50,166 nucleotides of DNA from Paracoccaceae bacterium. GTDB taxonomy: Bacteria; Pseudomonadota; Alphaproteobacteria; Rhodobacterales; Rhodobacteraceae. The position numbers and the translations under genes are program-made. Under the pieces are notes generated by a model, which had not been told where the DNA came from, did not search any database, and saw nothing but the letters and a program-made list of their open reading frames with translations. The first letter of the stretch is position 1; the number at the start of each line of letters is the position of its first letter. The stretch lies in contig JAIOJF010000030.1 in the NCBI GenBank assembly GCA_019911965.1, positions 1 through 50,166 on the forward strand. The letters are read 5' to 3'. This document shows positions 33,370 through 42,567 of this stretch, in pieces.

Positions 33370-34530
33370 CTAGCTTAACCGGCCGCCCAGCGTTTCGGCA
33401 AACCAGTCGGCAATGTAACTGCGGCCAAAGCTCATGTTGTCGGCACCGACATGTTCCACACCGCCCTCGCGATCGGTGAAGATCTTCAACTCGCGGCGCG
33501 GCGAGTTGACCAACTGATCATAACTTTGATGGGCGTATTCGAGGCCAATCTGTCGATCCCTGGCACCATGCGTAACCAGGAACGGAACCTTGATTTTCTC
33601 CATCTGGCCGTTCAGGTTCATGCCTGCGGATTTCTCAAGGAAATCATCCATGTCGCTGGCCCCGAAGACCCATTGGACGTGTTGCCAGTAATGCGGCACC
33701 GGGTTCTGGCCTTCGCGTTTCAGGCGCTTTTGCTGCACCTCGGCCCAATTGTGGTTCGCCCCCCAGACGGCCCCCGAGGCATAGCGGGGTTCGTTCGCAC
33801 AAACGCGCGGTGCATAATATCCACCCAGGGAAATACCGGTCACACCGATTCGCGCCGCATCGACATCGCCGCGCTCCGCCAGCCAGTCGTAAACCGGCGT
33901 GCCCCAATCCTCGGATTTCCAGGTCGCGGGCAGGCCTTGCAATCGCAGGCTTTCGCCGGTTCCCGGCTGATCGACACACAGACAGGAAATACCGCGTTTC
34001 GCCAGTTCCTGCGGCAGCCGTGACCAGTACAGCAGTTCCTTGTTGCTGTCCAAGCCGTTCAGGTACACCACCGCCGGTGCCGGCCCTTCGACCCCGATGG
34101 CCCGCGTGTACAGGACCGGAATCGTCTTGTCGCCATAGGGGATTTCATGGCGTGTGACATCCTCGCCGGTAAATTCCGTGCCCTTCAGGAAACAGGCCAG
34201 CCCTTTCCTGAACGTCTCCAGCCGCCCGGCGCTGCCATGAGCCTGCATCCGTTCGGCAGTCAGATAATAAAGGGCGGCGCGTTGCAGTTTCGGCCCGGCG
34301 GACAGCAGGCGGCCTTTGGCCTCGTCCTCATTCGCCAGTTCGACCAGCTTGTCCGCCACCTTCATCCATTCGCGCATGAACTCGACCGTGCCCGCGTCTT
34401 CGCCGGTCTCGGCCTTGGCCAGCAGGGGCTGGCACATATCCATGATCTCGCCCAGTTCGGCACCACTGGCCATCGCGATGGAAACCGACAGGTTCCAGAC
34501 ATAGTTTGGGAAATAATCGAACATGGCCAT
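33370..34530 (-). CDS. Alpha/beta hydrolase, DHPON-hydrolase/FrsA-like
   Basis: This 386-residue hydrolase has a helical N-terminal cap (about 1-140) and a C-terminal alpha/beta domain with VYLNGLDSNKELLYW, nucleophile GISLGGYYAPR (S234), acid THGARDRQ (D325) and VEHVGAD (H360). The architecture and GLxSxKE oxyanion-region segment resemble 2,6-dihydroxypseudooxynicotine hydrolase, which cuts a C-C bond next to a hydroxylated ring. The ATG at 34530 has AGGAG eight bases upstream. It follows the FAD monooxygenase gene by 22 bases. An acyl-aryl C-C hydrolase role is attractive here, but esterase activity is possible. Confidence 0.82.
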   Translation of the reverse strand: MAMFDYFPNYVWNLSVSIAMASGAELGEIMDMCQPLLAKAETGEDAGTVEFMREWMKVADKLVELANEDEAKGRLLSAGPKLQRAALYYLTAERMQAHGSAGRLETFRKGLACFLKGTEFTGEDVTRHEIPYGDKTIPVLYTRAIGVEGPAPAVVYLNGLDSNKELLYWSRLPQELAKRGISCLCVDQPGTGESLRLQGLPATWKSEDWGTPVYDWLAERGDVDAARIGVTGISLGGYYAPRVCANEPRYASGAVWGANHNWAEVQQKRLKREGQNPVPHYWQHVQWVFGASDMDDFLEKSAGMNLNGQMEKIKVPFLVTHGARDRQIGLEYAHQSYDQLVNSPRRELKIFTDREGGVEHVGADNMSFGRSYIADWFAETLGGRLS

Positions 34531-34552
34531 TGGCGGCGCTCCTGTCAGGGGG

Positions 34553-35674
34553 TCAGATCGGTTGGGCCATAAGGCCGATGGTTTGACCATTCAGGGCGCC
34601 GACATCGAACGGCGGCACTTTGCCCATCTGCATGTCGCCAATGCGAATGGAGTTTTCGGCGATGAATTTCACCCGTGGCAACCGGCGCGTCCGATAGGCC
34701 CTGAACGCATCTTCGGTCGTGTCTGCCTTCACCAGTTCTTCGACCAGGACCAGGCAATCCTCGATCGCCATGCCCGCCCCTTGTGCGAGATGCGGCGTTG
34801 CGGCGTGGATCGCGTCGCCTATCATGACAACCCGGCCCTTGTGCCAGTCGCCTTCGACGAACACCACCTCAAGCGGTCGGGCGACAACGGCGGCGTCATT
34901 GGTGATCTGCTCCAGAAGGGCCGCAATCTGCGGCGGCGCCATCCGGGCGCGTTCCCGCATTGCCCTGGCCGAGCCTTCGACAGGCAGCACCATGCCTTCC
35001 GGCTCCTGGCTGAGCAGGAACATATACATCAGGTCGTCCGCAATCGGCACCAGGCCCGCATTGCATGGCCCGGCGAATACATGGATGCCGTCGTGATCCG
35101 CGGGCTTTGGCAGGTTGTAGCGCCAGACCCATTGGCCGGTGTAACGCGGTCTGGGCACGTCGGGCCGGATCATGCCGCGGATTTGTGAAAACACGCCATC
35201 CGCCCCGATGACCACGTCAAAGCGGCCGGTGCTGCCGTCCGAAAACGTGACATCCACCCCGGCACCATCATCGTTCATCGCCGAAACGGTCAAACCCAGC
35301 CGGACCTTCGCCCCCAGATCCGTGGCGCGTTCTGCCAGCACCTGTTGCAGATCCACGCGGCGGATCCCGGCATTGGAAGGATAATCGGGTCCGGCAAGGC
35401 GCGGCGTGTCAAACTGGGCCTCCTTCTGGCCGCCCGGCCCGACAAACAGGGTGGTTCTGTCGAACCCGCAGGCTTTCGCCAGATAGGCATCCAGCATGTC
35501 GAGTTGCCCCATTGCCCGGATCACGTTCAGTTGCTGAATGATGCCCACGCCATAGGCTGTCCAGTTTGGATCGCGTTCAATGATCTCGACCGGGATGCCC
35601 TGTCGCCGCAGGGCGATGGCGGCAGTCAATCCACCAATACCCGCACCGACGATAAGTGTTGATCCAACTTGCAT
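34553..35674 (-). CDS. FAD-dependent aromatic monooxygenase (salicylate-hydroxylase-like)
   Basis: This 373-residue class A flavoprotein hydroxylase begins with the GxGxxG loop LIVGAGIGGLTAAIAL. It has the DG motif VVIGADGVFSQIR and the GDAIHAATPHLAQGAGMAIED ribityl-binding motif (quoted in part). All three hallmarks of NAD(P)H-dependent phenol and salicylate hydroxylases are intact. It lies downstream of, and in line with, the LysR gene and starts the enzyme portion of the operon. It probably hydroxylates the ring to prepare it for cleavage by the VOC dioxygenase encoded on the divergent operon. Confidence 0.9.
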   Translation of the reverse strand: MQVGSTLIVGAGIGGLTAAIALRRQGIPVEIIERDPNWTAYGVGIIQQLNVIRAMGQLDMLDAYLAKACGFDRTTLFVGPGGQKEAQFDTPRLAGPDYPSNAGIRRVDLQQVLAERATDLGAKVRLGLTVSAMNDDGAGVDVTFSDGSTGRFDVVIGADGVFSQIRGMIRPDVPRPRYTGQWVWRYNLPKPADHDGIHVFAGPCNAGLVPIADDLMYMFLLSQEPEGMVLPVEGSARAMRERARMAPPQIAALLEQITNDAAVVARPLEVVFVEGDWHKGRVVMIGDAIHAATPHLAQGAGMAIEDCLVLVEELVKADTTEDAFRAYRTRRLPRVKFIAENSIRIGDMQMGKVPPFDVGALNGQTIGLMAQPI

Positions 35675-35722
35675 TGTTCTTGTCTCCCCATTGCAACCTG
35701 GCCCAGACTAAATTCGCCAAAG

Positions 35723-35737
35723 CCATTAGGAAAATGG
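35723..35737. promoter_or_regulatory. Short palindrome before FAD monooxygenase gene
   Basis: CCATTAGGAAAATGG has five-base inverted arms around a five-base spacer, 49 bases upstream of the monooxygenase start, in the 79-base gap after lysR. It could be an internal operator for the enzyme genes. Support is limited to symmetry and position. Confidence 0.3.
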
Positions 35738-35753
35738 AAAGACTTGATCCGAC

Positions 35754-36677
35754 CTATTGATCCGGTGAATGCGATGCCATACGTGCCGCCGCCATTTCAA
35801 AAGTCGAGCGCAGCCAACTGATTCCGGGATCAAGATCGCGATAGGCATGCCATTGGATCATCTGCTGCAAGGGTTGGGCTTCAAAAGGAAGCGGGTGAAT
35901 ATCCAGGTCGTTCTTGCCTGCAACCAGTTCGGCAAGCCGCTTGTGAACCGTGGCAACCCGGCTTGTTCCGGCAACCAGATATGGCAGGTTTGAAAATGAA
36001 AATGTCCGGACATCAGCTTTGCGCTTGATGCCCGCACTTTCAAGGAAACCATATTCGATCGCCCCTGCATTGTTTGGCGGAACCATGACCACATGCGAGG
36101 CAGCTTCAAACGCTGCCAGGTCCAAGACAGCCTTGCCGTAAGGGCCGTTCTTGCAAGCGACGACTACGTATTCGTCTTCAAACAGCAACGAAGACGGGTG
36201 ATCCCTGGAGGTGAAGGGCTCCGGCGTCACCAACAGGTCAACTTCGCCCTTTTCCAGAAGGGTATATGGCGCGTCGGTCTGCGGAATAAGGTTGAAGCGG
36301 ACGGTGGCGTCCTGTGCTTCGCCAACGGCAAGGACATGCGGCATCAATACGCGCATGGTGTAATCGGACAGAACGATATTGAATACCCGCGTCGATTGAT
36401 CCGGATGGAACTCAAGCTCGGTGTCGATCGTCGCTTCGATCCGCACAAGAATGTCGCGAATGGCAGGCCGCAGAACCTCGGCGCGCGGCGTCAGATTCAT
36501 CTGCCTGCCGACCTGCACCAGCAAGGGATCGTCAAAATAGGTACGAATGCGGGTCAGCGCATTCGACATGGCTGACTGGCTCATGAACATCTTGTCGGCA
36601 GCGGCACTGACCGAACGTAGCTCCAGCATGTGGTCAAGCGCGACCAGCAGATTGAGATCAAGCCGTTTGAACCGCAT
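35754..36677 (-). CDS. LysR-family transcriptional regulator (second copy)
   Basis: This 307-residue protein begins MRFKRLDLNLLVALDHMLEL. It has the helix-turn-helix SVSAAADKMFMSQSAMSNAL and an effector domain with VRFNLIPQTDAPYTLLEKGE. The ATG at 36677 follows AAAGGAG; an ATG 18 bases upstream is less likely. It is transcribed in the same direction as the monooxygenase-hydrolase operon and divergently from the VOC dioxygenase operon. A symmetrical LysR box lies in the shared gap. It is related to the 24.8 kb LysR protein, most clearly in the first 60 residues. Confidence 0.9.
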   Translation of the reverse strand: MRFKRLDLNLLVALDHMLELRSVSAAADKMFMSQSAMSNALTRIRTYFDDPLLVQVGRQMNLTPRAEVLRPAIRDILVRIEATIDTELEFHPDQSTRVFNIVLSDYTMRVLMPHVLAVGEAQDATVRFNLIPQTDAPYTLLEKGEVDLLVTPEPFTSRDHPSSLLFEDEYVVVACKNGPYGKAVLDLAAFEAASHVVMVPPNNAGAIEYGFLESAGIKRKADVRTFSFSNLPYLVAGTSRVATVHKRLAELVAGKNDLDIHPLPFEAQPLQQMIQWHAYRDLDPGISWLRSTFEMAAARMASHSPDQ

Positions 36678-36736
36678 GGATTGCTCCTTTGGCATCTCGG
36701 GTGTTGAGTGTCAGGAAGATGGGTCAAGGTTAATGT

Positions 36737-36751
36737 ATTGACGAGATCAAT
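36737..36751. promoter_or_regulatory. LysR box (T-N11-A) in divergent lysR/dioxygenase promoter
   Basis: ATTGACGAGATCAAT has five-base inverted arms ATTGA/TCAAT and contains the classic T-N11-A spacing. It lies 60 bases upstream of the lysR start and 79 bases upstream of the dioxygenase start, the usual position for a LysR regulatory site. Confidence 0.6.
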
Positions 36752-36829
36752 TCAACACATCAAAAGTTCCAATTTTTTAGATGCAAAACAGTCAGCTAAG
36801 AGTTGTCCAAACAGACTGGAGACTGAACA

Positions 36830-37759
36830 ATGCGAATTATCGGACCTGACGAGCTTGTTTTCGGCGTGGACAACGTCAAGGCCTGCGAAACCTTCCTTGT
36901 GGATTACGGTCTGGCATCAGTCGGCAATGGCCGCTTTACCGCCCTGGACAACACCGCGATTACAGTGCGCGAAAAATCCGATCCGTCACTGCCCGCGCCA
37001 CTGAAAACGGCCACCATGCTGCGCCAGACCATTTGGGGGGTCGAGGATCAGGCGACGCTGGATCAGATCGAGGCCGAACTGTCCCGGGACCGCGCGGTGG
37101 CGAAAGCCGCCGACGGCACCTTGAGTTGCAAGGATGACAGTGGTTTTGAACTGGCCTTTCGCATCACCCGGCGGACCGTTCTGAACCTGCCTGCCGAATT
37201 GATCAATTCGCCGGGTGCCGCCCCCGGGCGTGCTGTCAACGCAATCGGCGCGAATGAGGACGCCGAGGCTAAGCCGCGTACCCTCAGCCATATCGTGTAC
37301 TTCCTGCCCAACATGGACGAGGCGGCCAGATTCTACACCGACCGCCTGGGCTTTGTCGTCACCGACAAGTTCACCAATACCGGCCCGTTCCTGCGTCCGC
37401 AGGCCAATAACGACCACCATGTGCTGTTCATGATCCAGACACCGGATTACATGCAGGGCCTTGAGCATCTGGCCTTTCACATGCAAGGCCCGACCGAATT
37501 GATGCTGGCCGGATCGCGCATGGTCAAGAAAGGCTACGAGAGTTTTTGGGGGCCGGGTCGTCACAAGTTCGGATCGAACTGGTTCTGGTACTTCAACTGC
37601 CCGCTGGGGACGCATTTTGAATACGACGCCGACATGGACAAGCATGACGGCGAATGGATCGAACGTGAAACCGCGCTGACCAAGGAAGCCTCGCAGATGT
37701 TCCTGTTCGAGAATGTCGAGAAATGGTCTCCGGGTGGTCCGCCGCCGGACGCGAAATGA
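36830..37759 (+). CDS. VOC-family extradiol-type dioxygenase
   Basis: This 309-residue protein has two vicinal-oxygen-chelate halves, like catechol 2,3-dioxygenases. The C-terminal catalytic half has TLSHIVYF (H154), GLEHLAFH (H213) and GTHFEYDADMD (E264), matching the two-His-one-Glu Fe(II) site, with HKFGSNWFWYF preceding the Glu. The N-terminal half is degenerate, as usual. It heads the plus-strand operon with Rieske, cyclase and TRAP genes. It probably cleaves the hydroxylated ring, although other VOC activities (ring-product isomerase, lyase) cannot be excluded. Confidence 0.85.
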   Translation: MRIIGPDELVFGVDNVKACETFLVDYGLASVGNGRFTALDNTAITVREKSDPSLPAPLKTATMLRQTIWGVEDQATLDQIEAELSRDRAVAKAADGTLSCKDDSGFELAFRITRRTVLNLPAELINSPGAAPGRAVNAIGANEDAEAKPRTLSHIVYFLPNMDEAARFYTDRLGFVVTDKFTNTGPFLRPQANNDHHVLFMIQTPDYMQGLEHLAFHMQGPTELMLAGSRMVKKGYESFWGPGRHKFGSNWFWYFNCPLGTHFEYDADMDKHDGEWIERETALTKEASQMFLFENVEKWSPGGPPPDAK

Positions 37760-38118
37760 TGCCAGAACCGCAATTCCTGTGCCAACTAGACGAGATCGAG
37801 GAAGGCCGTTCCAAAGGTGTCGCCCCGAACCGTCGCGGGCGGGATCGTATCCTGTTGGCGCGACGGGACGGTGAGGTTTACGGATATGTCAACACATGCC
37901 CGCATTACGATCGTGCGCCAATGGCATGGAAGAAAGACGAATTTCTGAATGCTGACGGCACGCGGATCATGTGCGCGTCGCATGGGGCGTTGTTTCGTAT
38001 CGAAGACGGGGTTTGCGAGGTTGGGCCATGCCTCGGGCAAGTCCTTAGACGCGTTGACGTATTCATCCGGGAGGGTGCCGTTTATGGCGTGAACCTTCCC
38101 GAAGAACCGAAAGTCTGA
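37756..38118 (+). CDS. Rieske [2Fe-2S] ferredoxin-like protein
   Basis: The small protein of about 120 residues carries CPHYDRAPM and MCASHGALFRIEDG, giving CxH...CxxH for a Rieske cluster. Two adjacent ATGs (37756, 37759) overlap the dioxygenase stop, so the genes are coupled. Similar Rieske proteins pass electrons to ring-hydroxylating oxygenases; none is seen here. It may instead keep the extradiol enzyme's iron reduced, as ferredoxins do for some catechol dioxygenases, or serve another oxygenase elsewhere. Confidence 0.88.
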   Translation: MMPEPQFLCQLDEIEEGRSKGVAPNRRGRDRILLARRDGEVYGYVNTCPHYDRAPMAWKKDEFLNADGTRIMCASHGALFRIEDGVCEVGPCLGQVLRRVDVFIREGAVYGVNLPEEPKV

Positions 38119-38180
38119 CGCCGGCGACGAGCGATGAAGCATCGAAGGCCCACGGATCCAGGGGCGATTGGGAGAAGATC

Positions 38181-38954
38181 ATGTCACGCAAGATCATCGA
38201 TTTGTCGGTTTCGCTGACGGATACGATCAAATCGGACCCGCCCGGCCTGGGGCCGGAAATCGACTATCTCGATCATGCCGGCGGGGCGGTCGAGTTCGAG
38301 AAGATGTTCGGCGTGCCGCCGGGCGCTCAACGTGACGGCGCAGGCCCGGCCAGCGAACGTTGCCGGATCACGACACATAACGGCACCCATATGGACGCGC
38401 CCTGGCATTATCATCCGACGATGGATGGCGGGGCGCGGGCGATCACGATCGACGAGGTTCCGCTGGAATGGTGCATGGGCCGGGGCGTCAAGCTGGATTT
38501 CCGTGACAAGCCCGACGGGCATACCGTCTCGGCAGCCGAGGTCGGGGGGGAATTGGAGCGCATCGGGCACGATCTGCAGCCGGGCGATATTGTCGTGGTC
38601 AATACCGCGGCGGGTGCCCGCTATGGTCAGGACGATTATGTCGCCACGGGCTGTGGCATGGGGCGCGAAGCAACGTTGTTCCTGACGGCACGGGGTGTCA
38701 GGGTCTGCGGCACCGACGCCTGGAGCTGGGACCCGCCACTGATGACGCAGGCGATCAGGGCGCGCGAAACCGGCGACTGGTCGGTGTTCTGGGAAGGCCA
38801 CAAGGCGGGCGCGGACACCATCTATTGCCATATGGAAAAGCTTGCGAATTTGCATCTGCTGCCATCAACTGGCTTTGAAATCATTGCCCTGCCGGTGAAG
38901 GTTGCCGGCGGGTCCGCGGGTTGGTGCCGCGCAATCGCATTGCTGGATACCTAA
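38181..38954 (+). CDS. Cyclase-family (kynurenine-formamidase-like) hydrolase
   Basis: This 257-residue metal hydrolase has the strict cyclase motif HNGTHMDAPWHYH and later DIVVVNTAAGARYGQDDY plus RVCGTDAWSWDPP. It belongs to the same broad family as the protein at 12.1-12.9 kb, but the two are not close. Cyclase-family enzymes open lactones or cyclic amides, and some cut vinylogous 1,3-diones formed from polyhydroxylated rings. It is between the Rieske and TRAP genes. A ring-opening or lactone step is a reasonable inference. Confidence 0.85.
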   Translation: MSRKIIDLSVSLTDTIKSDPPGLGPEIDYLDHAGGAVEFEKMFGVPPGAQRDGAGPASERCRITTHNGTHMDAPWHYHPTMDGGARAITIDEVPLEWCMGRGVKLDFRDKPDGHTVSAAEVGGELERIGHDLQPGDIVVVNTAAGARYGQDDYVATGCGMGREATLFLTARGVRVCGTDAWSWDPPLMTQAIRARETGDWSVFWEGHKAGADTIYCHMEKLANLHLLPSTGFEIIALPVKVAGGSAGWCRAIALLDT

Positions 38955-38984
38955 AGAATGAACCGGCACGTTCCCGAGGGAATC

Positions 38985-40907
38985 ATGACACGCAACACGT
39001 TCATTATCGCTCTTAATCGCTGGGCCGAGAAGGCAACCGGCCTTGTCTCGGTTGTCGCCATTGCGGGGTTGTTGATCGGGGCGTCGATCATCGTTCTGGA
39101 TGTCACCGGACGGTGGCTGTTCGGCACCTCGATCGTGGCATTGAACGAAATGATGTCGTCGATTTTCGCGATGGCTATCGCGGCGACCTTTCCGGCGGGG
39201 GCGACAAATCGGGTTCATCTGAAGGTCGATCTGCTGGCGCATGTCACCGGCACCAGACTGACCGCCTGGCTGCATCTGGCGGGCTCGGTTCTTCTGACGC
39301 TTTTCTTTTCCATTCTGGCATGGCGCATTTTCGATCTTTCAATACGCTATCTTGAGCAAGGGAATGCCACGTCGCTGCTGCATCTGCCTTTATGGCCGGT
39401 CTATCTGGTGGTGTCGGTCTTGATGGCGGCAACGGCGCTCGTGCAGTTCCTTCATGTGGTCAACGACACCAGGGCAGCCATCGCCACATCAGGCGACCGG
39501 CGCTCGCATGTTGGCGTGCTCGTTTGCATGACCGCGCTGGCGGTCATTGTGTTCGCAGGGCTGGGCTGGGCCATCTGGGACCTGAAGGGGTATTCCGGAT
39601 TTGTCGCCGGGCATCCGGGAACGGCGGTTGGTTTCGCCTTTGCCGTGTTGTGGCTGGGCGTCCTGGCCCAATTGCCGCTGGCGACGGTGACGGCCTTCAT
39701 CGGCATAGCGGGAACACTGGCCTATGTCGGCACCCCGGCAGCGATCAACGCATTTTCCGGCGATTCGATCAGGTTCCTGCGTGACGAACAGGTTGTCACC
39801 CTGCCATTGTTCCTGATCATGGGGGCGTTTTCCGTGGCGGCCGGGGTCTCGGAAGATCTGTTCCGGCTCGGCAATGCCCTGCTGGGGCGGTTTCGCGGCG
39901 GACTTGCCTATGCGACAATTGCCGGATGTGCCGGGTTTGGCGCAGTCTGTGGCAGTTCGATTGCCACTTCGGCCACCTTTGGCCGCATGGCGCTGCCGTC
40001 AATGTCGAGATTGGGCTATGCCCAGTCATTGTCCACAGCGTCGGTCGCGGCAGGGGGCACGCTTGGCGCGCTTGTGCCACCCTCCGGGGCAATCATCATG
40101 TTTGCATTGCTGACCGAGGAATCCATCGGAGCCTTGTTCATGGCCGCAATGATCCCCGCGGCGCTGGCAATATTGCTGTACTTTTGCGCGGTGTTCATAA
40201 TGGTCAGGTTGAAGCCCGAACTGGCACCGGACGTGACAATCGGGGCTCCGGGCGAGTTCTTTCACGCCTTGCGCGGAGCTATTCCGGTGGTGGTCATGTT
40301 CGGCATCGTGATCGGCGGCCTTTATGGCGGCCTGTTCACCGCAACCGAAAGCGCCGCGGTCGGGGCAGTTGGCGCATTCCTGCTGGCCCTGGGGCGCGGC
40401 AAGTTGAACCGTTCCTCGATCCTGCAGGTATTCTCGCAGACCACGGCCACGACGGCGATGATCTATGCGCTGATCTTTGGCGGGCTGATGTTCTCCTTTT
40501 ATGTGAATCTCGGGCAGACCCCGGACATGGTCAGCGCCTGGATCGCGTCACTGGACGCCAAGCCTATTGTGGTCCTGATAATCCTGATCATCATCTATCT
40601 GTTGCTTGGATCGGTCATGGACAGCTTCGGGGTCATGATCATCACCGTCCCGGTTGTCACGCCGCTGATCCTTCATCTGGGGTATGACATGCTGTTCTGG
40701 GGGGTTCTGATGCTGGTCGTGGTAGAGATCGGCATGATCACCCCGCCGTTCGGCATGAACCTGTTCATCATCAAGAGCCTCGATCCCGAAGTGAGGCTAT
40801 CGACCGTCATGAAAGGTGTCTTGCCGTTCATTCTGGCGGACCTCGTCAAGATTGCCCTGCTGGTCGGCATACCCGCATTGTCGTTGTGGCTGCCTTCGAC
40901 GATGTAG
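38985..40907 (+). CDS. Fused TRAP transporter permease (DctQ-DctM fusion)
   Basis: This protein of about 640 residues joins a small permease domain (about 1-170, four membrane segments, with VLDVTGRWLFGTSIVALNEM) to a large permease domain (about 210-640) with CGSSIATSATFGRMALPSMS, ALVPPSGAIIMFALLTEES, GSVMDSFGVMIITVPVVTP and ITPPFGMNLFIIKSL. The ATG at 38985 has GAGGGA upstream and is preferred to the ATG at 38958. Fused QM permeases need only a separate binding protein; the convergent gene at 41.3-42.3 kb supplies a likely one. It closes the dioxygenase operon. Confidence 0.9.
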   Translation: MTRNTFIIALNRWAEKATGLVSVVAIAGLLIGASIIVLDVTGRWLFGTSIVALNEMMSSIFAMAIAATFPAGATNRVHLKVDLLAHVTGTRLTAWLHLAGSVLLTLFFSILAWRIFDLSIRYLEQGNATSLLHLPLWPVYLVVSVLMAATALVQFLHVVNDTRAAIATSGDRRSHVGVLVCMTALAVIVFAGLGWAIWDLKGYSGFVAGHPGTAVGFAFAVLWLGVLAQLPLATVTAFIGIAGTLAYVGTPAAINAFSGDSIRFLRDEQVVTLPLFLIMGAFSVAAGVSEDLFRLGNALLGRFRGGLAYATIAGCAGFGAVCGSSIATSATFGRMALPSMSRLGYAQSLSTASVAAGGTLGALVPPSGAIIMFALLTEESIGALFMAAMIPAALAILLYFCAVFIMVRLKPELAPDVTIGAPGEFFHALRGAIPVVVMFGIVIGGLYGGLFTATESAAVGAVGAFLLALGRGKLNRSSILQVFSQTTATTAMIYALIFGGLMFSFYVNLGQTPDMVSAWIASLDAKPIVVLIILIIIYLLLGSVMDSFGVMIITVPVVTPLILHLGYDMLFWGVLMLVVVEIGMITPPFGMNLFIIKSLDPEVRLSTVMKGVLPFILADLVKIALLVGIPALSLWLPSTM

Positions 40908-41315
40908 CAGGGTGTGAAACAGGAAACATCGTGCCCTTGGTCAGGGCCGTATGGCCATTGGCGTATCGCGGAGTATCCCTGTTCCCGACAACGTTCGCCC
41001 CCGATACTGTCGGCTGCATCAACACCCAATGTCAGGCATTTCCGGGCGATGGCTCAAGGGTGTATTCAATGTCAATGAACCGGATTGCAACCTGCGCCAA
41101 CCCGAGGGGCGATCCGTCGCTGCGCTGTCAAGATCGGCCTGATCGGGGCTGCGATCTGGCGGTACGGCACTGGCAACCGCGGTGTCAGCCAAAATCAACT
41201 GGTTTTCAAACAGCCTACGGACAGACCAAGGCCGGCTGAGCGATCAACCGGCCTTGTCATTGTCAGGAAGGTTTTCAGACGGGGGGCAGTTTGAACCGCC
41301 CCCTGTCCATGTCGG
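40908..41315. other. Gene-free stretch between convergent TRAP genes
   Basis: These 408 bases lie between the stop of the fused permease and the stop of the TRAP binding protein. Short open frames exist on both strands but none has a ribosome site or a recognisable family. The only clear structure is the stem-loop at 41227-41256. Confidence 0.5.
41227..41256. terminator. Bidirectional stem-loop between convergent genes
   Basis: CAAGGCCGG (41227-41235) pairs perfectly with CCGGCCTTG (41248-41256) around a 12-base loop. There is no long T tract. It is 60 bases beyond the stop of the minus-strand binding-protein gene and could end transcripts from both sides. Confidence 0.6.
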
Positions 41316-42323
41316 TTATTCTGCGTCGGCCTTGGCCACCTGTTCGCGCCACAGGGCGATCAGTTCCTCGCCACCGGGAACCCGCGACGCGTAGCCTTTG
41401 GCAACCGCGTCGGACACGCGACCCCTCAGCTCGGCCAGATCCGCGTCGGAGATCTCGGTAAAGGTGTGGCCCTCCTGGGCCATCACAAATGCCTTTGAAT
41501 CCGCCTCCCACTGATCGACCTTGGCACCGGTTTCGCGGGCCAGGTCGCAGCCGGAATTTGCTTTCAGAACGGCCTGCGCTTCGGGGGACAGGGCATCGAA
41601 CCGTGCGCGGGTCATGAAGGCAAGACCGGTCGCACCGCCCAGGGGCACATCCAGATGATCGGTTGTAACCTCGTTCAGGCGGAACCCGGGAAACGCGGTA
41701 TAGGTCATGAAAGTTCCATCAGCGGTGCCGCGTTGAAGGGCCTGATACTGGTCCTGAATATTGATCGACAACGGCGTGCCGCCATAGGCCTGAATGATCC
41801 CGGCAGCCGCCGGGGCCTGTGTCATGATCTTCTTCCCGGCAATATCCTGCATCGACGTCAGCGGCGAACCGTTCAGATGCGCACCAACCTGCGGGAAAGG
41901 TACGATCAACAAAGGCACATATTTCGCCCATTCATCACCGAAATCGCCGTTTTCCAGCATGCGGCAGAATGCGACCGCCGCTGCGGCAGACGATCCGTCA
42001 ACCAACGGCGTGGTTGACACGAGCGATCTGGGGAAGTTTCCCGGTGCGAAGACCGGCAAGCCCCATGTAATCTGCACAACGTCATCGGTCAGGCGATCGA
42101 GAAAGTTGCCGGGATTGATCAGCATCCCGCCGTGGCGCATGTCGATCTGGATGGCGTCGCCACCTTCCGCATTCACGCGTTCGACCCAAGGTGCCAATAT
42201 CCGCTTGATGATCGGATGCTGTTCGACGTTGCCGCTGCCGAAAATCAGCGTTTCGGCTGATGCGGCTGTGCAGACAGCCAGCGATGCCGTTGCCAGGGCG
42301 CTTGCAAAAAGTAGGCTCTTCAT
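41316..42323 (-). CDS. TRAP transporter periplasmic binding protein (DctP-like)
   Basis: This 335-residue protein opens with a Sec signal (MKSLLFASALATASLAVCTA, cleavage near ASA-ET). The mature part is a TRAP receptor with SPLTSMQDIAGKKIMTQAPA and FMTYTAFPGFRLNEVTTDHL. The ATG at 42323 has GGAGGAAGAC upstream. It has no permease of its own and faces the fused QM permease gene across a convergent gap, so it probably works with it. A separate promoter allows different expression levels. Confidence 0.88.
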   Translation of the reverse strand: MKSLLFASALATASLAVCTAASAETLIFGSGNVEQHPIIKRILAPWVERVNAEGGDAIQIDMRHGGMLINPGNFLDRLTDDVVQITWGLPVFAPGNFPRSLVSTTPLVDGSSAAAAVAFCRMLENGDFGDEWAKYVPLLIVPFPQVGAHLNGSPLTSMQDIAGKKIMTQAPAAAGIIQAYGGTPLSINIQDQYQALQRGTADGTFMTYTAFPGFRLNEVTTDHLDVPLGGATGLAFMTRARFDALSPEAQAVLKANSGCDLARETGAKVDQWEADSKAFVMAQEGHTFTEISDADLAELRGRVSDAVAKGYASRVPGGEELIALWREQVAKADAE

Positions 42324-42402
42324 GTCTTCCTCCAACAAAACTGTGGCCGGGACCGGCCTCAGCTTTCACTCTAGTCGCAGCGTGGACTTTTGAATATTTG
42401 AT

Positions 42403-42419
42403 TGATTGAATTGTAATCA
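42403..42419. promoter_or_regulatory. Palindrome upstream of TRAP binding-protein gene
   Basis: TGATTGAATTGTAATCA has five-base inverted arms around a seven-base AT-rich spacer, 80 bases upstream of the start at 42323. Position and symmetry suggest an operator, possibly for one of the LysR proteins. Support is weak. Confidence 0.3.
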
Positions 42420-42567
42420 TTGATGCGCTGAATGTATGTGGCGCGTCATCCCCCGGCAGGACCCTTTCGCAGCACAGCCTGAATGAACGGCGGCAGCGAC
42501 ATCGCGCGCGTCAGATATCGGGTTGTCCAGGCGTATCGGCTATAATGGATGGCCAGCACCCCGGGGA

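Noticed and set aside
40908-41226. Small open frame with VKIGLIGA, like the start of an oxidoreductase
   Set aside because: The similarity covers only a few residues; no ribosome site or continuation exists.
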